Shown here one piece after another: positions 1 through 5,602 of a stretch of 5,602 nucleotides of DNA. The first letter of the stretch is position 1, and every line of letters begins with the position of its first letter. The notes under the pieces are model-generated. The model was not told the origin of the DNA. It saw only the letters and a list, made by a program, of their open reading frames with translations, and searched no databases. Made by a program: the position numbers and the translations under genes. The stretch comes from Eubacteriales bacterium (GTDB lineage: Bacteria; Bacillota_A; Clostridia; Christensenellales; Aristaeellaceae). The stretch covers positions 5,107 through 10,708 of the forward strand of contig JAUMYC010000072.1 in the NCBI GenBank assembly GCA_030528845.1, given 5' to 3'.

Positions 1-1428
1 TCCGGCTGCTGCGCGTCCTGCGGCTATCAGAACGTCTGCACCCATCCCGAGGAGTATCTCGAGACCGAGGTCGCATATGAGGTCATCAGCGTCAACGCCG
101 TGGTGGACGACCTGTATCACAACGTGCTCGTCGACGTCTTTGAAGAGGTCAGATGCAGCCTGTGCGGAATGAGGCAGGAGTGCATCCCGCTGGAGCTGGG
201 CATTGTGGAAGATATGCCCCATGAGTTTGTAGACGGCTACTGCTCCGTCTGCGGCCATGCCGAGCCGGAAAAATGCACCCATCCCGAAGAACTGATGAAG
301 ACGAAGGTGAACGAGTATTCCCTCTACACCGGCTGGGATGAGGAAGAGCACATTGCCGAGCCTGAGCGCGCCATCGTCACGATGTGTGGCCTGTGCGGAG
401 AATGGATCGCCGAGGACGTCGAAAAGCTGCCCTCCTACCGCGAGCCCCATACCTTCGACAAGAACGGCCAGTGCACCGGCTGCATGTATCTGCAGGAATG
501 CGGGCACGAGAGCTATTCCGAGACGTATTGGCCCACCGACATCGAGTACCTCCGCTATGACGAGGACTACCACTATGGCGTAGCCACTCTGTGTAAGTAC
601 GCGTGCTGCGACAGCTGCGGCAGCATCCTCAAGACGAAGGTCGTCGACGACGGCTATGTCTTCTCTCAGCCCCATCTCTTTGACGAGGGCATCTGCCTGC
701 AGTGCGGCTATATCAGCCAGAAGGACGTCTGCTATCATCCGGAAGAGCTGTATGAGGGCGTTGAATCCTTCGTCGTGCTCGACGATCCGACCTATGACGA
801 GACCACCCACAGCTACACGGCCGAACTGTATATGGACTTCTACTGCGGCGTGTGCGGCGAATTCATGCACAGCGAGCTTACCGACGGCGAAGTCGGCGTG
901 CGTGAAGATCATCAGATCGACGAGGAGACCGGCAAGTGCCTTGTGTGCGATTATCAGATCGTGTGCGAGCATGACGGCGAAGTCGTCGTGAACTATGTGA
1001 GCGAGATGAGCCCCTACAACAGCCTCATCTCCTATGACAATGAGAAGCACACCATGTACGGCCAGGCGTACATCTGCACCTACTGCGCCGACTGCGGCAT
1101 GCTGCTCAAGAAGGAAGACCCGGGCAAGCCGATCTACTTCACTGCGGAGCATAAGTACGAGCGCGTGGGCGCTTCCTATCAGTGCTCCGAATGCACCTAC
1201 GACCCCGTGAGCAAGACCGTGGACATGCATATCGACGATTGGTATGAATGCGACCACGACTTTGTGGACGGCGTGTGCACGAAGTGCAACCTTGTCATCT
1301 GCAATCACCCCGAGGAGAGCATCGGTGAAGTGGTCGTCACTGCGAGCGAGACCTCCACCCAACCCCCCCCGCAACCCCCCCCCCCCCCCCCAGACGCCGA
1401 CGACGACACCGACTCACACGACTGCTGA
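1..1428 (+). CDS. Cysteine-rich tandem-repeat protein, 5' partial, ended by an in-frame TGA
   Basis: The frame is open from base 1, and the first codons already read as repeat (CCASCGY then CTHPEE), so the true start lies outside the window. The GTG at 100 is inside a unit and has no ribosome binding site. The 475 visible codons hold units 1-5, a half unit and the start of unit 6. Each unit runs C-x-H-(PEE), D-x3-H, x11, C-x2-C-G, about 18 residues, H-x-F, G-x-C-x2-C-G-Y. The Cys/His spacing suggests structural zinc binding (inference). The protein is rich in Asp, Glu and Tyr, and no transmembrane segment or signal is visible in this part. Motifs of the HxF..GxCxxCG kind are, from memory, common in big extracellular proteins of gut Clostridia; I cannot name a family or a function. 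The last 25 codons are odd: Pro-rich, coded by C runs, then TGA where the repeat should continue. The 1429-2718 frame is very probably the rest of the same gene. Confidence 0.85.
   Translation, partial: SGCCASCGYQNVCTHPEEYLETEVAYEVISVNAVVDDLYHNVLVDVFEEVRCSLCGMRQECIPLELGIVEDMPHEFVDGYCSVCGHAEPEKCTHPEELMKTKVNEYSLYTGWDEEEHIAEPERAIVTMCGLCGEWIAEDVEKLPSYREPHTFDKNGQCTGCMYLQECGHESYSETYWPTDIEYLRYDEDYHYGVATLCKYACCDSCGSILKTKVVDDGYVFSQPHLFDEGICLQCGYISQKDVCYHPEELYEGVESFVVLDDPTYDETTHSYTAELYMDFYCGVCGEFMHSELTDGEVGVREDHQIDEETGKCLVCDYQIVCEHDGEVVVNYVSEMSPYNSLISYDNEKHTMYGQAYICTYCADCGMLLKKEDPGKPIYFTAEHKYERVGASYQCSECTYDPVSKTVDMHIDDWYECDHDFVDGVCTKCNLVICNHPEESIGEVVVTASETSTQPPPQPPPPPPDADDDTDSHDC
1249..1299 (+). repeat. 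Half repeat unit between units 5 and 6
   Basis: The peptide CDHDFVDGVCTKCNLVI carries only the second half of a unit (HxF, then GxCxxC) and is joined directly to CNHPEE of unit 6. Here the CDH triplet seems to serve both as the CxH start and as the HxF histidine. The first half (Dx3H and the first CxxC) is absent. Unit 5 before it also has a long tail of 18 residues after its last Cys, where other units have 5 to 8. This looks like the scar of an internal deletion or unequal recombination between units. Confidence 0.7.
1355..1428 (+). other. Anomalous C-rich, T-free segment ending in an in-frame TGA
   Basis: Bases 1355-1413 contain no T at all and include C8 (1363-1370) and C17 (1375-1391) runs, unlike anything else in the window. 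In frame it codes for a Gln/Pro stretch, then DADDDTDSHDC and TGA (1426-1428). The frame is the same before and after. DTDSH fits the Dx3H motif of the other units, at the expected distance from CNHPEE if about 12 Pro/Gln codons are removed. About 13 codons carrying the first part of the CxxC region are missing after it. C475 followed by TGA-AAG-GAA would fit the usual second Cys-Gly if TGA were GGA. Most likely a sequencing or assembly fault; a real lesion is possible. Confidence 0.7.
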
Positions 1429-2718
1429 AAGGAAATCGGCGAGAGCGAGCTCTACACCCAGACTCTGCTGGAGCCGCACTCCTTCGACGAGAGCAGCACC
1501 TGCATCTATTGCGGCTATGTGAACGAATGTGAGCATCCCGTGGAAGCGCAGCTGACCACCGGCGTGCATCTCAACGTGCGCGATATCAAGCCCGTCGACG
1601 AGTTCTATCACCAGCACACCTGCGATTATTACGAGTACACCGTGTGCACCCTGTGCAACGAGCCGCTCTCCAACATGCTGATGGAGGAAGGCCGTACCCA
1701 CGAGGCGCTGCACGAGTATGAAGAGTACGTCTGCGTCGAATGCGGCGAGCCGGAGCTGGCTGTCTGCCCGCATCCCGAAGAGGCGCTGGTGCGCTACAGT
1801 GCCATCCGAGAGAACGTCTATGACTACGACGAGACCTATCACGTCATCGAGACCGAAGAGGTGGAGATCGTCGAGTGCGAGCTGTGCAAGCAGTCTCTCA
1901 GCGTCACCGTGGTCGATTGCGAGCTTGATTTCTTTGAGCACGTCTACAACAGGGGCGGTCAGTGCGTCTGCTGGCATGTCAATTTCTGCGATCATGAGGG
2001 CGAACGCTCCAGCGATTATGCGATCTACGACTGGTCGTTCACCAGCATCAACGATCTGTTCCACACCGTGAACGGCAAATACTGCGTGACGGAGTATTGC
2101 GAGGAATGCGACAACGCCCTGTCCACGAAGGTCATCGATGAGGATTTCACCTCCATCGAAAGGCATGATTTCAACGAGATGGGCAACTGCATGTACTGCG
2201 ATTATGCGGTCAGCAAGCGCTGCGAGCATCCCGAGGAGAGCATCATTACCTATGACCTCCCCTCCGTGTACCATGAGATCGAGGTCATCAGCAGCGACGC
2301 AGACAGCCACACCATCAGCTTCTCTGTGAATCGCACCCTCTATTGCACGGCCTGCAATACGACGCTTGAGACCTACAAAGTCGACGAGATCGTCACGAAG
2401 ACCGAGCCGCATATGTATATTGGGGCTCTTGGCTCGGAAACCTGCATCTTCTGCGGCTACGAGAACCCCTGCACCCACGAAAATGAGCGCACCATCATCA
2501 TCCCGCTGTTTTGCACGGTCGAGGATATGACGGAAGAGACGCACACGATCCGCGGCAGCTTCACTGAGGTCATCAGCTGTGCCGATTGTGGCTGCTACGA
2601 CTGGGACAGAGCGACCATCAAAGGCCCCAACGAGCTCGCCACGGCCGAGCACAATCTGAACGAGGACGGCTATTGCCTCGTTTGCGGCTATAACACCGCC
2701 GGCGAGCCTGTGGGCTGA
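1429..2718 (+). CDS. C-terminal continuation of the cysteine-rich repeat protein beyond the in-frame TGA
   Basis: This is the same frame as 1-1428. The first codons after the TGA complete unit 6 (PHSFD, CIYCGY) and are followed by units 7-11, ending in CGYNTAGEPVG and a TGA at 2716-2718. A gene caller would start at GTG 1519, but that codon lies between CIYCGY and the next CEHP, inside a repeat, and has no Shine-Dalgarno sequence upstream. Independent translation is therefore unlikely. It is either the end of one intact protein, with the stop being a sequence error, or a dead remnant if the stop is real. Units 7-11 keep every ligand position except in unit 8, where the second pair is C-x-C instead of C-x2-C, and the Asp of Dx3H, which is Asn in unit 9 and Thr in unit 11. 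The protein ends shortly after the last cysteine pair, without a sorting motif, membrane anchor or basic tail. A terminator follows 24 bases later. Function unknown. Confidence 0.75.
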   Translation, partial: KEIGESELYTQTLLEPHSFDESSTCIYCGYVNECEHPVEAQLTTGVHLNVRDIKPVDEFYHQHTCDYYEYTVCTLCNEPLSNMLMEEGRTHEALHEYEEYVCVECGEPELAVCPHPEEALVRYSAIRENVYDYDETYHVIETEEVEIVECELCKQSLSVTVVDCELDFFEHVYNRGGQCVCWHVNFCDHEGERSSDYAIYDWSFTSINDLFHTVNGKYCVTEYCEECDNALSTKVIDEDFTSIERHDFNEMGNCMYCDYAVSKRCEHPEESIITYDLPSVYHEIEVISSDADSHTISFSVNRTLYCTACNTTLETYKVDEIVTKTEPHMYIGALGSETCIFCGYENPCTHENERTIIIPLFCTVEDMTEETHTIRGSFTEVISCADCGCYDWDRATIKGPNELATAEHNLNEDGYCLVCGYNTAGEPVG

Positions 2719-2742
2719 GCAACAAGGCTGCGCAATAACGCA

Positions 2743-2783
2743 AAAAAAGGAGCCTCCTGCTTTACGCGGGAGGCTCCTTTTTT
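2743..2783. terminator. Bidirectional intrinsic terminator between convergent genes
   Basis: AAAAAAGGAGCCTCC (2743-2757) pairs perfectly with GGAGGCTCCTTTTTT (2769-2783). The stem extends inward by TGC against GCG (one T-G wobble) to a 5-base TTTAC loop. The T run follows the stem on the + strand and the A run mirrors it on the - strand. It can therefore end transcripts of the repeat gene (24 bases after its stop) and read-through from the glycosidase side. Confidence 0.93.
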
Positions 2784-2787
2784 GTGC

Positions 2788-2812
2788 TCCTGCGCGTTTT
2801 TTCGGCGCAGGA
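2788..2812. repeat. Small inverted repeat with a T6 loop
   Basis: TCCTGCGC (2788-2795) and GCGCAGGA (2805-2812) are perfect inverted copies around a GTTTTTTCG loop. No T tail follows on either strand, so a terminator role is weak. It sits 5 bases past the bidirectional terminator. The rest of the 2719-2921 gap shows no small gene that I can support. Confidence 0.5.
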
Positions 2813-2876
2813 ATGGGGCGTTTCGGCTTCGCGGGATGCGCGCCCCTGTTTTGTGGGGGATGGAGAAGGGAAAGAA

Positions 2877-2910
2877 CGCTTCCCCGCGCCGGAAGGGGAG
2901 CGGGGAAGCG
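2877..2910 (-). terminator. Probable terminator of the GH2 glycosidase gene
   Basis: An 11-bp perfect stem, CGCTTCCCCGC (2877-2887) with GCGGGGAAGCG (2900-2910), encloses a 12-base loop. Read on the - strand it starts 11 bases after the glycosidase stop codon and is followed by TTCTTTCCCTTCTCC, a broken pyrimidine tail. It is less canonical than the 2743-2783 hairpin, which probably backs it up. Confidence 0.7.
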
Positions 2911-2921
2911 CACAGAGGGGA

Positions 2922-5339
2922 TTATTTGGTTTCGATGTTCAGGATGGCAGCGGGGAAGCCGGGGGCGGTGACGGCCACTTCGATGGGGCCGGCCTCGCGG
3001 CAGGAGCGGACGGCGATCAGCGCGCTGCCGTCAAAGGTGACGCGCTTGCCCGTGCCGTAGCTCTCGGTGGTCTTCGGGTTGCCCGAGCCGAAGCCCGCCA
3101 GCGTGCCCTTGCCGGAGACGGAGGCGTGCAGCTCGACCGGCTCGCCCATGACCATGTTGCCGTTTTCGTCCTGCAGCTCGGCGCGCACGAAGCACAGATC
3201 CATGCCGTCGGCGTTGAACTGCGGCCTGTCCGCGATGAGGGCGACCTTCACGGCCTTGCCGGTGGTCGCAAGCTGCGTGCGGGCCACTTCCTTGCCGTCC
3301 TTGATGGCGACGGCTTCGACGGTGCCGGGGGCGTAGTCTACGGTCAGGAAGGCCTTGAGCTTTTCGACCTTGGCGGTGCCCTTCTTCTCGCCGTTGACGT
3401 AGAAATCGACCTCGTCGCAGTCTGCATAGGCTTCCAGCTGCACCGGGCGGCCGATGTCCTTGGCGGGGAAGGTCCAGGTCTGCTTCACGTCGGCCCAATG
3501 CCAGCCCATGCCGTAGTAGGGCACGCCCGTGTGGTCCGGGTCGGTGGTGAAGAGGTGGATGCCGTCGTCGAGCCCCCAGAGGATCTTGCGATAATAGCTC
3601 TGCGGGCGGCGGTTGCCGTCGAGATCCATGTCGCCCTGATAGCAGCTCAGCCACGGATACTGGCCGATCAGGCCGGTCAGCGGTTCGTTGAGATCCCAGA
3701 TGACGCGGCCGGCGCCGGCCTCGCCGAGGTTATCGTAGGCGGTCCAGATGAAATCGCCGATGACGTTGCTGTTGGCCTCCACGGCCTTCCAGTATTCATA
3801 GATGGTATAGGAGTGGGTCTCGGTGGCGTGGATGACGCGGCCGGGGAACTTGACGCGGTCGTCCGCATAGCGCGCCCAGAGGTAGTTGTAGCCCACGATA
3901 TCCAGCGCCTCGATGCCCGGCGCGGTCTGCTGGCCCCAGCGATCCTCGCCGTTGACGTGGCCGTCGCTCGGGTGGCCGTTGTCCATCATGCGCTTGCGCC
4001 TGTCGCCGCCGAAGGGATGCTGTTCCTTGCCCTCCTTCTCCGGGGGGATGTCGGTCATGCCGTTGATGGCCATGGTGACCGGGCGGGTCGGGTCGAGCGA
4101 GCGGACATAATCCGCCTGCAGCTTCGCCCACATCGGGCCGTCGGATTTGCCCGTCATTTCGGGGATCTCGTTGCCCACGCTCCAGCAGTATACGCAGGGG
4201 TGGTTGCGGTCGCGCTTGACCATGCTGGCGGTGTCAAACTGCCACCAGCTCTTGAAGTAGAGGTGGTAGTCCAGCGCGTTCTTGCCCATGTTCCACATGT
4301 CGAAGGATTCGTCCAGCACGAGCATGCCCAGCCTGTCGCAGACCTCGAGCATGGCGGTGGAGGGCGGGTTGTGCGCGCAGCGGATGGCGTTGTAGCCTGC
4401 GTCCTTGAGGATCTGGATCTTGCGCTCTTCCGCGCGCGGATAGGCGCGGGAGCCCAGCAGCGTGTTGTCGTGGTGGATGCAGCCGCCGCGCAGCTTCATG
4501 GGCTTGCCGTTGAGTCGGAAGCCGTTGTCAAAGTCGATCTCGATCTTGCGGACGCCGAATTCCGTTTCGTAGACGTCGCATTCTTCGCCGCCGACGCTCA
4601 CCGTCGCGACGAGGTCGTAGAGCTTCGGGTCGTCCACGTCCCAGAGTTTCGGGTTTTCAATGGTCAGCTCGGCCTCGACGGCGGTGTCGCCCTCGGCCTG
4701 CAGCGCGGCCTCGACCACGACGTTGCCCGCGACGCAGCCGCACTTGCCCTTCACGGCGATGGCGATCTGCGCATTGCACGCGGGGCCGTCGTTGGTGACG
4801 TTCGCCTGCACGCGCACGGTCGCCTGTTCGGCGGATACCTCCGGCGTGGTGACGAACAGCTCCCACGGCGCGATGCGCACCTTACCGCCCAGATACAGCG
4901 AGACCTCGCGGAAGAGGCCGCCGCCGCTGTACCAGCGGGAGTTGGGCTGGATGGAGGAGGTGACGATGGAGAGGTGGTTTTCCAGCTCGCCCTCGCGCAG
5001 CGCCTTGGTCAGATCGACCAGAAACGCGGTGTAGCCATAGGGGTGATGGAAGAGCAGGTTGTTGTTCAGGGTCACCTCGGCGTTCATATAGGCGCCGTCG
5101 ATGCCCAGCAGCACGGTTTTTCCGGCCCAATCTTCGGGCGTTTTGAAATCTTTTTTGTAGGTGGCTTCGCCGCCGGGGATAAAGCCCACCGAAGCGCCGC
5201 CGGGAGTTTTGGGGTCGCGTTCTTTGTCGATACAGAAATCGTCCGGAAGATCGACCTTCACAGCTGGGCCGCCCATGCCAAAGAAGCGGGCGCGGCCGTC
5301 CATGCGGGTCCAATCAAAACTGAAGGGGATTTTTTTCAT
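2922..5339 (-). CDS. Glycoside hydrolase family 2 enzyme (beta-galactosidase-like, five domains)
   Basis: 805 residues, complete. It should hydrolyse a terminal beta-linked sugar by the retaining GH2 mechanism; the exact sugar (galactose, glucuronate, mannose or other) cannot be read from sequence. Approximate domains: N-terminal jelly roll 1-165 (GGEATYKKDF, DGAYMNAEV, PYGYTAF), Ig-like 166-275, TIM barrel 276-590, a DUF4982-like beta domain 600-695, and a GH2 domain-5-like C-terminus 700-800. Barrel motifs: RGGCIHHDN at 284-292, HNPPS 323-327, DESFDMW 343-349, WSVGNE with acid/base E391, GYNY 483-486, ATETHS with the likely nucleophile E507, and DFIWTAYDNLGE 529-540. There is no signal peptide or membrane segment, so it is probably cytosolic. 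ATG at 5339 is chosen because AAAGGAG lies 11 bases upstream and the domain begins at once. A longer start at 5417 falls within the -35 box. The gene stands alone on its own promoter, downstream of a MATE gene on the same strand. Confidence 0.93.
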   Translation of the reverse strand: MKKIPFSFDWTRMDGRARFFGMGGPAVKVDLPDDFCIDKERDPKTPGGASVGFIPGGEATYKKDFKTPEDWAGKTVLLGIDGAYMNAEVTLNNNLLFHHPYGYTAFLVDLTKALREGELENHLSIVTSSIQPNSRWYSGGGLFREVSLYLGGKVRIAPWELFVTTPEVSAEQATVRVQANVTNDGPACNAQIAIAVKGKCGCVAGNVVVEAALQAEGDTAVEAELTIENPKLWDVDDPKLYDLVATVSVGGEECDVYETEFGVRKIEIDFDNGFRLNGKPMKLRGGCIHHDNTLLGSRAYPRAEERKIQILKDAGYNAIRCAHNPPSTAMLEVCDRLGMLVLDESFDMWNMGKNALDYHLYFKSWWQFDTASMVKRDRNHPCVYCWSVGNEIPEMTGKSDGPMWAKLQADYVRSLDPTRPVTMAINGMTDIPPEKEGKEQHPFGGDRRKRMMDNGHPSDGHVNGEDRWGQQTAPGIEALDIVGYNYLWARYADDRVKFPGRVIHATETHSYTIYEYWKAVEANSNVIGDFIWTAYDNLGEAGAGRVIWDLNEPLTGLIGQYPWLSCYQGDMDLDGNRRPQSYYRKILWGLDDGIHLFTTDPDHTGVPYYGMGWHWADVKQTWTFPAKDIGRPVQLEAYADCDEVDFYVNGEKKGTAKVEKLKAFLTVDYAPGTVEAVAIKDGKEVARTQLATTGKAVKVALIADRPQFNADGMDLCFVRAELQDENGNMVMGEPVELHASVSGKGTLAGFGSGNPKTTESYGTGKRVTFDGSALIAVRSCREAGPIEVAVTAPGFPAAILNIETK

Positions 5340-5350
5340 CTCGGATTGAT

Positions 5351-5357
5351 CTCCTTT
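5351..5357 (-). promoter_or_regulatory. Ribosome binding site of the GH2 gene
   Basis: AAAGGAG on the - strand, separated by 11 bases from ATG at 5339. It decides between this start and the 26-residue longer ATG at 5417, which has no such site. Confidence 0.85.
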
Positions 5358-5388
5358 CGCAGGCATAAATGTTTGCTGCCTAAGTATA

Positions 5389-5417
5389 AGTATAAAGCGA
5401 ACCGCTCCGCAAGTCAA
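5389..5417 (-). promoter_or_regulatory. Sigma-A type promoter of the GH2 gene
   Basis: On the - strand TTGACT (5417-5412) is followed after exactly 17 bases by TATACT (5394-5389). A second TATACT (5388-5383) abuts it directly, giving a tandem -10. Transcription would begin near 5377-5382 and give a leader of about 40 bases before ATG 5339. The leader holds a weak dyad, AGGCA (5361-5365) with TGCCT (5377-5381). Confidence 0.85.
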
Positions 5418-5432
5418 TGCCCGGGAGCGGTT
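5400..5432. promoter_or_regulatory. Inverted repeat around the -35 box: operator or MATE terminator
   Basis: AACCGCTCC (5400-5408) and GGAGCGGTT (5424-5432) are perfect 9-bp inverted copies around a 15-bp centre that contains the TTGACT -35 element. A repressor bound here would block the promoter. Alternatively it is the terminator stem of the MATE gene, whose stop is 28 bases upstream on the - strand, but the tail CGCTTTATACTTATACTT is not a proper T run. Both uses are possible. Confidence 0.6.
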
Positions 5433-5460
5433 TGCAGGGAGTATTTTATTCGGCGCGGCG

Positions 5461-5602
5461 TCAGTCCAGCGCGGCCATGTCTCTTGTGATGTTGCGCACC
5501 CATTTTTTCTGCGTATAGCGGATGAAATTGGGCACCATCTTCACCGTTTCGTCCATAAAGAGGATGAAATAGACCCACAGCGGCGGGAGCTTGAGCACAT
5601 AG
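5461..5602 (-). CDS. MATE family efflux transporter, C-terminal end only
   Basis: Reading the - strand from 5601 gives 46 residues and a TGA at 5463-5461; the start lies beyond the window. The fragment opens with the end of a hydrophobic helix (PPLWVYFILF), then MDETVKMVPNF, and closes with RYTQKKWVRNITR and a short tail. A last helix followed by DE-x-VK and a basic KW-x-(K/R)-N-(I/L)-TR end is what I recall of the C-terminus of clostridial MATE (multidrug and toxic compound extrusion) proteins, which export cationic compounds in exchange for Na+ or H+. With so little sequence the substrate cannot be judged. It lies upstream of and on the same strand as the GH2 gene, with 121 bases between. 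Confidence 0.75.
   Translation of the reverse strand, partial: YVLKLPPLWVYFILFMDETVKMVPNFIRYTQKKWVRNITRDMAALD

Larger units (their letters stand above)
37..2715 (+). repeat. Array of eleven diverged ~75-80 residue Cys/His units (protein-level repeat)
   Basis: Counting each unit from the Cys of its CxH motif, the units begin at bases 37, 274, 499, 730, 964, 1300, 1528, 1765, 1987, 2221 and 2470. The end of an earlier unit is at 1-36. Spacing is 75, 77, 78, 76, 79, 74, 78 and 83 codons for most units. Unit 5 is longer and is followed by a half unit. In ten of eleven units the histidine of Dx3H lies exactly 12 residues before the first Cys of the first CxxC pair. The second pair follows HxF/Y and usually a Gly. 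Units are strongly diverged outside the ligands, so this is an old array maintained by selection on the Cys/His positions and not a recent DNA duplication. A possible reading is two zinc sites per unit. Confidence 0.85.

Noticed and set aside
1375..1391. Phase variation by slippage of the C17 run
   Set aside because: One C fewer leads to a stop at 1520-1522 and one C more to a stop at 1530-1532. Neither restores the downstream repeat, which is already in the same frame as the upstream part.
1426..1428. TGA read as an amino acid (Gly, Trp or selenocysteine)
   Set aside because: The repeat gene and the MATE gene both end in TGA, there is no other in-frame TGA, and the surrounding unit is itself damaged. 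No clear selenocysteine-type hairpin was seen behind it. A Gly (GGA) to TGA change or error is simpler.
1519..1521. GTG as the true start of a separate downstream gene
   Set aside because: No Shine-Dalgarno sequence precedes it and it lies within a repeat unit whose first part is coded in the same frame upstream.
1..2718. CRISPR array or DNA-level tandem repeat
   Set aside because: The periodicity exists only at protein level; the DNA of the units is well diverged and there are no identical short repeats with spacers.
1414..2913. A 499-codon open frame on the - strand opposite the repeat gene
   Set aside because: It mirrors the conserved Cys/His repeat on the other strand, has no recognisable motif and crosses the terminator. 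An antisense shadow.
5340..5417. A 26-residue N-terminal extension of the GH2 protein from ATG at 5417
   Set aside because: This ATG overlaps the -35 box and would precede the transcription start. The ATG at 5339 has a ribosome binding site and directly opens the domain.
2784..5489. A 901-codon open frame on the + strand covering the whole GH2 gene
   Set aside because: It lies opposite a gene with clear GH2 domains and catalytic motifs. Its translation is a low-complexity mix of Ala, Val, Gly, Asp and His, typical of the antisense of GC-rich codons. Its start lies at the bidirectional terminator and has no ribosome binding site.

Overview
The window looks like chromosomal DNA of a GC-rich anaerobic Bacillota (gut Clostridia-like). 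The grounds are an AAAGGAG ribosome binding site, a clean sigma-A type promoter, a family 2 glycoside hydrolase without a signal peptide, and a MATE efflux pump end of clostridial type. This placement is an inference; no rRNA or marker gene is present.

Layout. Positions 1-2718 (+ strand) hold the C-terminal part of a very large cysteine-rich repeat protein that enters from outside the window. The reading frame is open from base 1. An in-frame TGA at 1426-1428 interrupts it, and the same frame with the same repeat then resumes to a normal end at 2718. Directly before the TGA lies a strange C-rich stretch (C8 and C17 runs, no T for 59 bases). A bidirectional intrinsic terminator (2743-2783) and two further hairpins fill the 203-base convergent gap. 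A complete GH2 glycosidase gene (5339 to 2922, - strand) follows, with its own terminator, ribosome binding site and promoter. A 33-bp inverted repeat straddles the -35 box. At the right edge (5461-5602, - strand) is the C-terminal 46 residues of a MATE transporter.

Main observation. The repeat protein has about eleven ~75-80 residue units. Each carries up to eight invariantly placed potential metal ligands: CxH, Dx3H, a strict H-x11-CxxC, HxF/Y and GxCxxC. That is enough for two zinc sites per unit. The units alternate between two types, A and B, recognisable by linker length, by the HPEE motif and by an extra cysteine. I do not recognise this as a named family. The sixth unit is the only one that breaks the H-x11-CxxC rule, and it is also the unit with the poly-C stretch and the stop codon. 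This points to either a sequence or assembly error or a real lesion.

The repeat gene and the glycosidase are convergent and show no functional link. The glycosidase has its own promoter downstream of the MATE gene and probably acts inside the cell on imported oligosaccharides or glycosides.
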